Below are positions 43,984 through 52,930 of a stretch of DNA of 64,000 bases, one piece after another. The notes under the pieces are model-generated. The model saw nothing but the letters and a program-made list of their open reading frames with translations. It searched no databases and was not told the DNA's origin. The stretch is taken from positions 1 through 64,000 of the forward strand of contig NZ_AP024323.1 of NCBI RefSeq assembly GCF_018408855.1. Direction: 5' to 3'. This stretch comes from Caballeronia sp. NK8. GTDB taxonomy: Bacteria > Pseudomonadota > Gammaproteobacteria > Burkholderiales > Burkholderiaceae. The number at the start of each line of letters is the position of its first letter. Position 1 is the stretch's first letter. The position numbers were made by a program, and so were the translations under genes.

Positions 43984-45180
43984 ATGAGCAGCAATCGCGG
44001 CGTCGTTTATCTGGGGCAGGGCAAGGTCGAAGTGCAATCCATCGACTATCCGAAAATGGTCGATCCACGCGGCCGCGACATCGGCCACGGCGTCATTCTG
44101 AGAGTAGTCAGCACCAATATCTGCGGTTCGGACCAGCATATGGTGCGCGGCCGCACGACTGCGCAGGTCGGTCTCGTGCTCGGGCATGAGATCACGGGCG
44201 AGGTCATCGAAGTGGGGCGTGATGTCGAGACGCTTGCGATCGGCGATCTCGTTTCGGTGCCGTTCAACGTCGCGTGCGGACGCTGTCCGACCTGCAAGTC
44301 GCAGAACACGGGCGTATGCCTGAACGTGAATCCGTCGCGCGCGGGCGGCGCGTATGGTTATGTCGACATGGGCGGCTGGATCGGCGGCCAGGCGGAATAC
44401 GTGATGGTGCCGTACGCGGACTTCAATCTGCTGAAGTTTCCCGACAAGGCGCAGGCCATGTCGAAGATTCGCGACCTCACCTGTCTTTCCGACATTCTTC
44501 CGACGGGTTATCACGGCGCCGTGATGGCGGGCGTGGGGCCGGGCTCGACGGTGTATATCGCGGGAGCGGGGCCCGTCGGGATGGCGGCGGCGGCGTCGGC
44601 GCGCTTGCTGGGCGCGGCGTGCACGATCGTCGGCGACATGAACGAGGAGCGTCTGGCGCATGCGCGCGCGATGGGCTTCGAGACGATCAACCTGTCGAAG
44701 GATGCGACGCTCGGCGAGCAGATCGAGCAGATTCTGGGCAGGCCGGAAGTGGATTGCGCCGTTGATTGCGTGGGTTTCGAGGCGCATGGGCACGGGAGTG
44801 ACAGCGGTCACGAAGCGCCGGCGACGGTGCTCAATTCGCTGATGGAGATTACCAAGGCGGCGGGCGCGATCGGTATTCCGGGGCTTTACGTGACCGACGA
44901 TCCGGGTGCTGTCGATGCTGCTGCCAGGAAGGGCAGTCTCAGCATTCGCTTCGGTCTTGGCTGGGCGAAGTCGCATTCGTTCCATACCGGGCAGACGCCG
45001 GTCATGAAGTACAACCGCAATCTGATGCAGGCGATTTTGTGGGATCGGTTGCCGATTGCCGATATCGTCAATGTGTCGGTGGTGTCGCTTGAGGAAGCGC
45101 CGGAAGGATATCGGCAGTTTGATGGCGGAGCGCCGAGGAAGTTTGTCATCGATCCGCATGGGTTGTTGAAGGCTGCTTGA
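43984..45180 (+). CDS. fdhA: Formaldehyde dehydrogenase, glutathione-independent
   Basis: 398 residues, zinc alcohol dehydrogenase family. Catalytic zinc ligands are in NICGSDQHMV and GHEITGEVIE, and the structural zinc loop is CGRCPTCKSQNTGVC. The long insert and length match Pseudomonas putida glutathione-independent formaldehyde dehydrogenase. It would remove formaldehyde released by betaine, dimethylglycine and sarcosine demethylation. AAGGAG lies 8 bases before the ATG. It is divergent from betIBA. Confidence 0.93.
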   Translation: MSSNRGVVYLGQGKVEVQSIDYPKMVDPRGRDIGHGVILRVVSTNICGSDQHMVRGRTTAQVGLVLGHEITGEVIEVGRDVETLAIGDLVSVPFNVACGRCPTCKSQNTGVCLNVNPSRAGGAYGYVDMGGWIGGQAEYVMVPYADFNLLKFPDKAQAMSKIRDLTCLSDILPTGYHGAVMAGVGPGSTVYIAGAGPVGMAAAASARLLGAACTIVGDMNEERLAHARAMGFETINLSKDATLGEQIEQILGRPEVDCAVDCVGFEAHGHGSDSGHEAPATVLNSLMEITKAAGAIGIPGLYVTDDPGAVDAAARKGSLSIRFGLGWAKSHSFHTGQTPVMKYNRNLMQAILWDRLPIADIVNVSVVSLEEAPEGYRQFDGGAPRKFVIDPHGLLKAA

Positions 45181-45196
45181 CGGTTTTTTTGTTGGT

Positions 45197-45225
45197 GCCC
45201 CTGGCGAGATTGGTTCGCTGGGGGC
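45197..45225 (+). terminator. Hairpin terminator after fdhA
   Basis: The stem GCCCC/GGGGC with inner GCGA/TCGC and a 7-base loop starts 16 bp after the fdhA stop and is followed by a T-rich tract (CGCTTTCTTT). Confidence 0.6.
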
Positions 45226-45264
45226 GCTTTCTTTGCGCTTTCTTTGTGCTTTCTTTGCGCTTTC
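45224..45264. repeat. 11-bp tandem repeat next to repeat element A
   Basis: The unit GCGCTTTCTTT starts at 45224, 45235 and (as GTGCTTTCTTT) 45246, with a partial fourth unit at 45257. It abuts the left edge of the 612-bp element. Confidence 0.75.
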
Positions 45265-45876
45265 GCCGGATCCCGTGAGGGTGTTGGTTTATTAGCGTTG
45301 CCCCTGTGCGGGGCGGCAGTCACTTTCTTTGCTGCTGCAAAGAAAGTAACCAAAGAAAGCAGCTCGAGACGCCCGCGGTCACACGCAATTTGGGTGTTCT
45401 TCTCGTTGATCGTGGCCTCTGTAGCGAGTGCCCTCATAGGTCTAACCGGGCTTGGACCGCGCACGGTCTGACAAGCTAGTCGTTTGAGCCCGCTGGTTCA
45501 GCACGAAATAGCTTCGGCACAGCGCTACGCGCTGCCGTCGGGTATGCAAGGGAAACCAACGAGAAAAGAGAAACGCAGAAGCACACGCAGTCCCGATTGA
45601 CCCATCGGCCGCGAAGCGGGCCGGAGCCGTTTCGTGCTGAACCAGCGTGTTATGTGGTGCGATGTGACAGACCGTGCGCGGTCCAAGCCCGGTCTGGCCT
45701 ACGAGGGCACTCGCTACTGCTGTGCCAAGACCGATCGCCTGTGCCGGGGCCGGCATGAAGTACTTTGGATGGGGAAAGCTGTTTCTTTGGTTACTTTCTT
45801 TGCAGCAGCAAAGAAAGTGACTGCCGCCCCGCACAGGGGCAACGCCAACAGACCGACACGCTAACGGGATCCGGCG
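45264..45876. repeat. Dispersed 612-bp palindrome-armed repeat, copy A
   Basis: The 613-bp element is bounded by an imperfect inverted repeat, CGCCGGATCCCG at 45264 and CGGGATCCGGCG ending at 45876. Each arm carries the hairpin ACTTTCTTTGC-TGCT-GCAAAGAAAGT and the stem GCCCCTGTGCGGGGC. A central segment (about 45490-45650) is flanked by inverted CTGGTTCAGCACGAAA. Copy B at 58559 is the same element in reverse orientation. The right arm of A has an unrelated insert-like stretch near 45720-45775. Open frames inside it, which translate the hairpin as TFFAAAKKVTKES, look spurious. It fills the 717-bp gap between fdhA and the converging regulator gene. Confidence 0.88.
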
Positions 45877-45897
45877 GAACCAGACCCAACAAACCCC

Positions 45898-46896
45898 TCA
45901 AGCCACCAAAACCGAAGAAACAGCAGCCAAAGAAGGAGCCTGCTTCCGTCTCTCCCGCGTCGGCGCGGTCCCAAACGCATCGCGATAGCTCTTCGAAAAG
46001 TGACAAGCCGACTGAAACCCGCAAGCCATCGTGATATGCATGATCGACATATCGGTCTGCAGCAACAACTCCCGCGCGCGACGCAACCGCAACGTCAGGT
46101 AGTAATGCGTCGGCGTCATCCCGAGATGCTCGCGAAATAACCGCTGCAACTGCCTCTGCGACATCCCCGCGAGCCGCGCGAGCTCCTCCCGCGACAGAGG
46201 CTCCTCGATATTGTTCTCCATCAACGAGATGACCTCGAAGAGCGATTTGTTCGCCGACCCCAGCCGCGCGACGAGCGGCATGCGCTGCTGCGCATTCACA
46301 TCGCGCACATGTTCGACGATGAACTGCTCCGCGATCTGCGTAACCCGCGCCGTGCCGACGCGCGCCGCAATCAGATTGAGCATCATGTCGAGCGGCGCGA
46401 CGCCGCCCGTACACGTCACGCGATCGCGATCTATAACGAACAGCTCCTTGAGAAAGCGCGTGTCGGGAAACTCTTCCTTGAGCGCCGACATGTTCTCCCA
46501 GTGGATCGCGCACGCATAACCGGCCAGCAGACCCGCACGCGCCAACGCATAGGTGCCGGTGCAAAGCGAGCCAAGCACGCTGCCCGTACGCGCAAAACGG
46601 CGCAACGCGGAAAGATGCTCTGGCGTGGTCGAACGCTGCACGTCGATGCCGCCGACCACGAACACGATGTCGGGTTGCCCCACGCAATCCACCGGACCCG
46701 TATCGACGGAAAGGCCGTTGCTCGCCGTCACCGGTCCGCCCTCCGGACTCACGATCGACCATCGATAAAGCGGCTGCCCCGTCAGATAGTTCGCCATGCG
46801 CAGGACTTCGATCGCATTCGTGAACGCGATCATCGTGAAGTTGGGAAGCGGCATGAACGCGAAGTGGGACAGCGACGCCGTGCGATCGGAGGACAT
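45898..46896 (-). CDS. gbdR: GbdR-like AraC/GlxA-family regulator of betaine catabolism
   Basis: 332 residues. A DJ-1/PfpI-like domain (FMPLPNFTMIAFTNAIEVLR, GSLCTGTYALARAGLLAG) precedes an AraC DNA-binding domain (LSREELARLAGMSQRQLQRLF; IMHITMACGFQSACHFSKSYR). It resembles GbdR, which senses glycine betaine and dimethylglycine and activates gbc, dgc and sox genes in Pseudomonas. It is divergent from the gbc-dgc operon across a 437-bp gap, which supports the assignment over the paralogue at 24517. An in-frame ATG at 46938 is an alternative start. Confidence 0.85.
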   Translation of the reverse strand: MSSDRTASLSHFAFMPLPNFTMIAFTNAIEVLRMANYLTGQPLYRWSIVSPEGGPVTASNGLSVDTGPVDCVGQPDIVFVVGGIDVQRSTTPEHLSALRRFARTGSVLGSLCTGTYALARAGLLAGYACAIHWENMSALKEEFPDTRFLKELFVIDRDRVTCTGGVAPLDMMLNLIAARVGTARVTQIAEQFIVEHVRDVNAQQRMPLVARLGSANKSLFEVISLMENNIEEPLSREELARLAGMSQRQLQRLFREHLGMTPTHYYLTLRLRRARELLLQTDMSIMHITMACGFQSACHFSKSYRDAFGTAPTRERRKQAPSLAAVSSVLVA

Positions 46897-47333
46897 GTGA
46901 GAACTGATTCCTTGGAATCTATTGATTGGCGCCGTCATTTGCGGCGCTTTGCCACTGTCGCAATTTTGGTTTCGAGTGCAACTACCATGCCATCAGGCTA
47001 AACCCTGAGCAATGCGAGGCACCGTGCATGCTTCGCTGCGCGCGCGCACCGGGCCGGGCCATACGCCATAAGCCGCGCACTGCCATAGCGCACGATCGTT
47101 CCGATGCAGTGCAGCAGGACACACAAAAAAACGCGCTACACCGAATCGTAATTCGCCACTTGTCGAAAACAGACGCGCATGTCGGAAAAGGCAAAGAACA
47201 CGTCTAAATTCATAAATTGACCGGCAGGGCGAAAGACAAGAATAGACGCAACGGCAAAGGTATCGATCAGGCGCTGCAAAGCCCGTCAGACCTTCGTCTT
47301 TCCCCCACTTCCCGGCACGCGGAGCACACCCAG
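46897..47333 (+). promoter_or_regulatory. 437-bp regulatory gap upstream of the dipeptidase-dgc-gbc operon
   Basis: No gene is supported here. A TCAGG-N6-CCTGA hairpin lies at 46993-47008. Direct repeats TGTCGAAAAC (47161) and TGTCGGAAAA (47180), with a weaker GTCTAAATTC at 47202, lie 130-170 bp before the operon start. The 11-mer TGTCGGAAAAG recurs exactly upstream of the betaine-binding protein gene (57552). These are candidates for the GbdR-like activator. Confidence 0.45.
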
Positions 47334-48305
47334 ATGAGCACCCTCCACAACGACAGCATCATCATCGACGGACTGAATATTTCCAAGTTCGAGCGCTCCG
47401 TGTTCGAAGACATGCGAAAGGGCAATGTCACCGCCGTGAACTGCACCGTCTCGGTCTGGGAGGACTTTCAGAAGACCATCGACAACATCGCGGAAATGAA
47501 GCAGCAGATCCGCGAGTACAGCGAAATCCTCACGCTCGTGCGCACGACCGACGACATCCTGCGCGCGAAGAAGGAGAACAAGACCGGCATCATCTTCGGC
47601 TTCCAGAACTCGTATGCGTTCGAGGACAACCTCGGCTATATCGAAGTGTTCAAGGAACTCGGCGTGAACGTGGTGCAGCTTTGCTACAACACGCAGAACC
47701 TCGTCGGCACCGGTTGCTATGAGCCGGACGGCGGCCTGTCGGGTTACGGCAAGGAAGTGATTCATGAAATGAATCGCGTGGGCATCGTGGTCGATCTGTC
47801 GCACGTCGGCGCGAAGACCTCTTCCGATGCGATCGCCTGCTCGAAGAAGCCCGTCACGTACTCGCACTGCTGCCCGTCGGGGCTCAAGGATCATCCGCGC
47901 AACAAGACGGACGAGCAACTGCGCGAAATCGCCGATGCGAACGGCTTCGTCGGCGTGACGATGTTCTCGCCGTTCCTGAAGAAAGGCCCGGACGCGACGG
48001 TCGACGACTATCTCGAAGCGATCGAATACGTGATCGATGTAATCGGCGAAGACAAGGTCGGTATCGGCACCGACTTCACGCAAGGCTACAGCACCGAATT
48101 CTTCGACTGGATCACGCACGACAAGGGCCGCTATCGCCGCCTGACGAATTTCGGCAAGGTCGTGAATCCCGAAGGCATCCGCACGATCGGCGAGTTTCCG
48201 AACCTCACCGCCGCCATGGAAAAGGCCGGCTGGAGCGAATCGCGCATCAAGAAAGTGATGGGCGAGAACTGGATGCGCTACTTCGGCGAAGTCTGGAACG
48301 TCTGA
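47334..48305 (+). CDS. Membrane dipeptidase-family protein of the dgc operon (PA5396-like)
   Basis: 323 residues, renal dipeptidase family. The retained metal-site parts are VDLSHVGAKTSSDA, TYSHCCPSGLKDHPRNK and GIGTDFTQG. The usual first metal-binding motif DGHxD reads DGLNISKF, and the bridging Glu region reads FGFQNSYAF, so half of the two-zinc site appears lost. The orthologue sits in the same operon position in Pseudomonas (PA5396, from memory). Its reaction in betaine catabolism is unknown. Start at 47334 with GGAG 10 bases upstream. Confidence 0.85.
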   Translation: MSTLHNDSIIIDGLNISKFERSVFEDMRKGNVTAVNCTVSVWEDFQKTIDNIAEMKQQIREYSEILTLVRTTDDILRAKKENKTGIIFGFQNSYAFEDNLGYIEVFKELGVNVVQLCYNTQNLVGTGCYEPDGGLSGYGKEVIHEMNRVGIVVDLSHVGAKTSSDAIACSKKPVTYSHCCPSGLKDHPRNKTDEQLREIADANGFVGVTMFSPFLKKGPDATVDDYLEAIEYVIDVIGEDKVGIGTDFTQGYSTEFFDWITHDKGRYRRLTNFGKVVNPEGIRTIGEFPNLTAAMEKAGWSESRIKKVMGENWMRYFGEVWNV

Positions 48306-48336
48306 CGATCAACGACAAATACACAGGAACCCCGCG

Positions 48337-48870
48337 ATGCAACCGCAACTGCCTATCGATGTCGATCCGCAAACCGGCGTCTGGACCACCGACGCGCTGC
48401 CGATGCTCTACGTGCCGCGCCACTTCTTCACGAACAATCATGTCGCCGTCGAGGAAGCGCTCGGGCGCGACACGTATGCCGAGATTCTCTACAAGGCCGG
48501 CTACAAGTCCGCATATCACTGGTGCGACAAGGAAGCCGAGAAGCACGGCATCGCCGGCATGGCCGTGTTCGAGCATTACCTGAAGCGTCTGTCGCAACGC
48601 GGCTGGGGCCTGTTCGACATCGTCGAGGCCGATCCTTCGACTTCGCATGCGCGCATTCATCTGCGTCACTCGTCGTTCGTGCTTCAGCAGCCGGGCAAAG
48701 AGGGCAAGCTCTGCTACATGTTCGCGGGCTGGTTCGCAGGCGCGATGGACTGGGTCAACGACACCGCGTCCGACAGCGCAAGGAAAGGCCCGCGCTCGAA
48801 GTCGATCGAGACGCAGTGCGCCGCCGAAGGACACGATCACTGCGTGTTCGAAGTGTCGCCGCTTGCCTGA
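48337..48870 (+). CDS. V4R-domain (4-vinyl reductase-like) protein, PA5397-like
   Basis: 177 residues. The C-terminal half fits a V4R small-molecule-binding domain (MFAGWFAGAMDWVNDTA, ETQCAAEGHDHCVFEVSP with conserved Cys/His). The N-terminal half is DVDPQTGVWTTDALPMLYVP. A homologue lies between the dipeptidase-like gene and dgcA in Pseudomonas. Function is unknown; V4R domains bind hydrophobic ligands or metals in other proteins. It is 31 bp after the dipeptidase gene. Confidence 0.8.
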   Translation: MQPQLPIDVDPQTGVWTTDALPMLYVPRHFFTNNHVAVEEALGRDTYAEILYKAGYKSAYHWCDKEAEKHGIAGMAVFEHYLKRLSQRGWGLFDIVEADPSTSHARIHLRHSSFVLQQPGKEGKLCYMFAGWFAGAMDWVNDTASDSARKGPRSKSIETQCAAEGHDHCVFEVSPLA

Positions 48871-48935
48871 GAGAGCGCCGGAGACAGCGCTGCAGCAAAG
48901 TAGTCGCAGATAAAACCATCCCGAGGTCGATCGCA

Positions 48936-50999
48936 ATGCGTTACCCGAACCTTTTCAAGCCTCTCCAGCTGAACAAGCTCACGTTGCGCAACCGCATCGT
49001 CAGCACCGCGCACGCGGAGGTCTATGCCGAACCGGGCGGCCTGCCCGGCGACCGCTATATCCGTTACTACGAGGAGAAGGCGAAGGGCGGCGTCGGCCTC
49101 GCCGTGTGCGGCGGTTCGAGTCCCGTTTCGATCGACAGCCCGCAAGGCTGGTGGAAATCGGTGAATCTCGCGACCGACAAGGTCATCGACCCGCTGTCGC
49201 GTCTCGCCGAAGCGATGCATCGTCATGGCGCGTTCATCATGATCCAGGCGACGCACATGGGCCGCCGTTCCGCATGGCACGGCGAGCACTGGCCGCATCT
49301 GATGTCGCCTTCGGGCGTGCGCGAACCGGTGCATCGTGGCAACGCGAAGATCATCGAAGTGGAAGAGATCAAGCGCATCATCCAGGACTTCGCCGCAGCC
49401 GCGAAGCGCGTGAAGGATGCTGGCATGGACGGCATCGAGATTTCCGCCGCGCATCAACATCTGATCGATCAGTTCTGGAGCCCGCGCACCAACTTCCGCA
49501 CGGACGAATGGGGCGGCTCGCTCGAGAACCGTCTGCGCTTCGGTACGGAAGTGCTGAAGGCCGTGCGCGAAGCCGTGGGCGCGGATTTCTGCGTCGGCCT
49601 GCGCATGTGCGGCGATGAGTTCCATGAAGACGGCCTCTCTCACGAGAACCTGAAGGAGATCGCGCAGGCGATGTCCGAAAGCGGCCTCATCGATTACGTC
49701 GGCGTGATCGGTTCGGGCGCGGATACCCACAACACGCTCGCCAACTGCATGCCGCCGATGGCGCTGCCGCCCGAGCCGTTCGTGCATCTCGCGGCGGGCA
49801 TCAAGTCGGTCGTGAAGCTGCCGATCATGCATGCGCAGAGCATTCGCGACGCAGGCCAGGCCGAGCGCCTGCTCGCCAACGGCATGGTCGATCTCGTCGG
49901 CATGACGCGCGCGCAGATCGCCGATCCGCACATGGTCATCAAGATCCGCGATGGCCGCGAGGATGAAATCAAGCAGTGCGTCGGCGCGAACTATTGCATC
50001 GACCGTCAGTACAACGGCCTCGATGTGCTGTGCGTGCAGAACGCAGCGACCTCGCGTGAAGAGACGATGCCGCATGTCATCGAAAGGACGCGCGGGCCGA
50101 AGCGCAAGGTCGTGGTGGTCGGCGCGGGGCCCGCGGGTCTCGAAGCGGCGCGCGTCGCGCGGTCGCGCGGCCATGATGTCGTGCTGTTCGAGAAGAACGA
50201 GTATGTCGGCGGTCAGATCATGCTCGCCGCGAAAGCGCCGCAGCGCGAACAGATGGCCGGCATCGTGCGCTGGTTCGACATGGAAACGAAGCGCCTGGGC
50301 GTCGATCGCCGTCTCGGTGTCGCGGCCGACGACAAGATGATCATGGCGGAGAAGCCGGACATCGTCGTGCTCGCGACGGGCGGCTCGTCGTTCACGAATC
50401 AGGTGCCTGCATGGGGCGTGGAGCAAGGTCTTGCAGTGAGTTCATGGGACATTCTCTCGGGCAAGGTCGAGCCGGGCAAGAACGTGCTCGTGTATGACGG
50501 TGTGAGCACGCATGCGGGCGCGGGCGTCGCGGACTTCATCGCGTCGCGCGGCAGCAATGTCGAGATCGTCACGCCGGATGTGAAGGTCGCCGACGACACC
50601 GGCGGCACCACGTTCCCGATTTTCTATCGCCGGCTCTATGCGCAAGGCGTGATCCACACGCCGAACTACTGGCTCGACAAGGTGTACGAGGAAGACGGCA
50701 AGAAGATCGCCGTGATCCGCAACGAATACACGGAAGAGCAGGAAGAGCGCGCGGTGGATCAGGTCATCATCGAGAACGGCATCACGCCGAACGACGCGCT
50801 CTACTGGAAGCTCAAGCCCGAGTCGCTCAATCGCGGGCAGATCGACGTGCACACGCTCTTCGCGTCGCAACCGCAGCCGTCGCTTAGTGAAGAGCTCGGC
50901 AACGGACGCTTCCTGCTGTTCCGCGTCGGCGACTGTATCTCGATGCACAACATCCACAGCGCGATCTACGATTCGCTGCGCCTCTGCAAAGACTTCTGA
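48936..50999 (+). CDS. dgcA: Dimethylglycine demethylation protein DgcA
   Basis: 687 residues, NADH:flavin oxidoreductase/trimethylamine dehydrogenase-like. An N-terminal FMN-binding TIM barrel (LFKPLQLNKLTLRNRIVST, GIEISAAHQHLIDQFWSPRT) is followed by an iron-sulfur loop and a C-terminal FAD/NAD-type region (VVVVGAGPAGLEAARVARSR). The cluster loop has Cys348, Cys354 and Cys366 but an Ala where a fourth Cys is usual. With DgcB it converts dimethylglycine to sarcosine. It is 15 bp before dgcB. Confidence 0.92.
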   Translation: MRYPNLFKPLQLNKLTLRNRIVSTAHAEVYAEPGGLPGDRYIRYYEEKAKGGVGLAVCGGSSPVSIDSPQGWWKSVNLATDKVIDPLSRLAEAMHRHGAFIMIQATHMGRRSAWHGEHWPHLMSPSGVREPVHRGNAKIIEVEEIKRIIQDFAAAAKRVKDAGMDGIEISAAHQHLIDQFWSPRTNFRTDEWGGSLENRLRFGTEVLKAVREAVGADFCVGLRMCGDEFHEDGLSHENLKEIAQAMSESGLIDYVGVIGSGADTHNTLANCMPPMALPPEPFVHLAAGIKSVVKLPIMHAQSIRDAGQAERLLANGMVDLVGMTRAQIADPHMVIKIRDGREDEIKQCVGANYCIDRQYNGLDVLCVQNAATSREETMPHVIERTRGPKRKVVVVGAGPAGLEAARVARSRGHDVVLFEKNEYVGGQIMLAAKAPQREQMAGIVRWFDMETKRLGVDRRLGVAADDKMIMAEKPDIVVLATGGSSFTNQVPAWGVEQGLAVSSWDILSGKVEPGKNVLVYDGVSTHAGAGVADFIASRGSNVEIVTPDVKVADDTGGTTFPIFYRRLYAQGVIHTPNYWLDKVYEEDGKKIAVIRNEYTEEQEERAVDQVIIENGITPNDALYWKLKPESLNRGQIDVHTLFASQPQPSLSEELGNGRFLLFRVGDCISMHNIHSAIYDSLRLCKDF

Positions 51000-51014
51000 C
51001 GAGGGTATTGGACG

Positions 51015-52925
51015 ATGAACCCCGTGTTTGTCATCACCGCTTTGCTGTGGCTTTCGATGGCGGGCCTCGCGTTCGCCCTGCTCAAGCGCGCGGCTTACTG
51101 GCGCGAAGGCCGCGCGACGACAGCCGGCGCGTACGGATGGGCGAATCTGCTGACCATCCCCAAGCGCTATTTCGTCGATCTGCATCATGTCGTGGCGCGC
51201 GATCCGTATATCGCGAAGACGCACGTCGCGACCGCCGGCGGCGCGATCCTCGCGATGGCGCTCGTCTTCATCAACTACGGTCTCGCGATCTACTCGGTCT
51301 GGCTCGACCGCGCGATCTTCCTCGCGGCCATCATCATGCTGGTCGGCGCGGTGTTCGTGTACCGGCGTCGCCGTGCGAAAGATGTCCCCGCGCGTTTGTC
51401 GCGCGGACCGTGGGACAGTCTGCCGCTGTTGCTCGGATCGTTCGCCGTCGGTCTCGCGCTGTTCATGCTGTTGCCCGCTTCGTGGATGTCGGGATCGCTC
51501 GCGATCATCGTCGCGTTGCTGATCGCGGCGGGCGCCTACACCATGACCTTCGGCGCGGCGCAAGGCGGCCCGATGAAGCACGCGATGGCGGGTCTCCTGC
51601 ATCTCGCGTTCCATCCGCGCCAGGAGCGTTTCAGGGCGAAGACCGAGCACGAAGTGGTCCCGCCGACCGCGCTGAAAAAGCCCGTGCTCGATGCGAAGGA
51701 ATACGGCGTCGGCAAGCCGGTGGAGTTTCGCTGGAACCAGTTGCTGAGCTTCGATGCCTGCGTGCAATGCGGCAAGTGCGAGGCCGCGTGCCCCGCGTTC
51801 GCATCGGGTCAGCCGCTCAATCCGAAGAAGCTGATTCAGGATCTGGTCGTCGGCATGGTCGGCGGTTCCGACTCGCAATACGCGGGCAGCCCGACGCCCG
51901 GCATTCCGGTCGGCAAGCATTCGGGCGGTCCGGCGAAGCCGCTCATCTCGCAGATGATCGAAGCCGACACGATCTGGTCATGCACCACATGCCGCGCGTG
52001 CGTGCAGGAGTGCCCGATGCTGATCGAGCACGTCGATGCGATCGTCGACATGCGCCGCAATCAGACGTTGGTCGAAGGAGACGTGCCGGGCAAAGGTCCG
52101 ATCACGCTCGCGAATCTGCGCGAGACGGGCAGTCAGAACGGCTACGACATCGGCGCGCGTTACGACTGGTCGGTGGATTTGCAAGTGCAGGTCGCGCAAC
52201 CGGGCCGTCCTGTCGACGTGCTGCTGATCGCCGGCGAAGGCGCGTTCGACATGCGCTATCAGCGCACGCTGCGCGCGTTGGCGAAGGTGCTGAACAAGGC
52301 AGGCGTCGATTACGCGGTGCTCGGCGGCGTCGAAACCGATACCGGCGACACAGCCCGGCGTCTCGGCGACGAAGCCACGTTCCAGCAATGCGCGTCGAAG
52401 CTGATGAACACGCTGTCGCAGTATCAGTTCCGCCGCATCGTCACGGCCGATCCGCATGTGCTGCACAGCCTGCGCAATGAATATCGCGCGCTCGGCGGCT
52501 ATTACGAAGTGCAGCATCACACCGCGTTCATGGCCGAGCTCGTCGCCAACGGCAAGCTGACGCCGAAGGCCGCCGCCGTGCTCGCCGACAAAAAGATCAC
52601 GTATCACGATCCGTGCTATCTCGGCCGCTACAACGGCGAAACGGAAGCGCCGCGCAAGCTGCTGAAGACCATCGGCATCAAGGTCGTCGAGATGGAACGT
52701 CATGGCATGCGCGCACGCTGCTGCGGCGGCGGCGGCGGCGCGCCGCTGACCGATATCCCCGGCAAGCAGCGCATTCCCGATATCCGCATCGCCGATGCGA
52801 AGTCGGTCGGCGCGGACGTGGTCGCGGTCGGTTGCCCGCAATGCACCGCGATGCTGGAAGGCGTGGTCGGCTCGCGTCCCGAAGTGCTCGACGTGGCGGA
52901 ACTCGTCGCCGCAGCGCTGGAGTAA
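51015..52925 (+). CDS. dgcB: Dimethylglycine demethylation protein DgcB (membrane iron-sulfur protein)
   Basis: 636 residues. An N-terminal membrane part with about four to five helices (FVITALLWLSMAGLAFALL, GAILAMALVFINYGLAIYSV) precedes two [4Fe-4S] motifs (CVQCGKCEAACPAFASG; CTTCRACVQECPMLIEHVD) and a C-terminal cysteine-rich (CCG) domain (DPCYLGRYNGE, RCCGGGGGAP). It probably passes electrons from DgcA or the ETF to the quinone pool. It is 5 bp before the ETF alpha gene. Confidence 0.92.
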   Translation: MNPVFVITALLWLSMAGLAFALLKRAAYWREGRATTAGAYGWANLLTIPKRYFVDLHHVVARDPYIAKTHVATAGGAILAMALVFINYGLAIYSVWLDRAIFLAAIIMLVGAVFVYRRRRAKDVPARLSRGPWDSLPLLLGSFAVGLALFMLLPASWMSGSLAIIVALLIAAGAYTMTFGAAQGGPMKHAMAGLLHLAFHPRQERFRAKTEHEVVPPTALKKPVLDAKEYGVGKPVEFRWNQLLSFDACVQCGKCEAACPAFASGQPLNPKKLIQDLVVGMVGGSDSQYAGSPTPGIPVGKHSGGPAKPLISQMIEADTIWSCTTCRACVQECPMLIEHVDAIVDMRRNQTLVEGDVPGKGPITLANLRETGSQNGYDIGARYDWSVDLQVQVAQPGRPVDVLLIAGEGAFDMRYQRTLRALAKVLNKAGVDYAVLGGVETDTGDTARRLGDEATFQQCASKLMNTLSQYQFRRIVTADPHVLHSLRNEYRALGGYYEVQHHTAFMAELVANGKLTPKAAAVLADKKITYHDPCYLGRYNGETEAPRKLLKTIGIKVVEMERHGMRARCCGGGGGAPLTDIPGKQRIPDIRIADAKSVGADVVAVGCPQCTAMLEGVVGSRPEVLDVAELVAAALE

Positions 52926-52930
52926 AGGCA

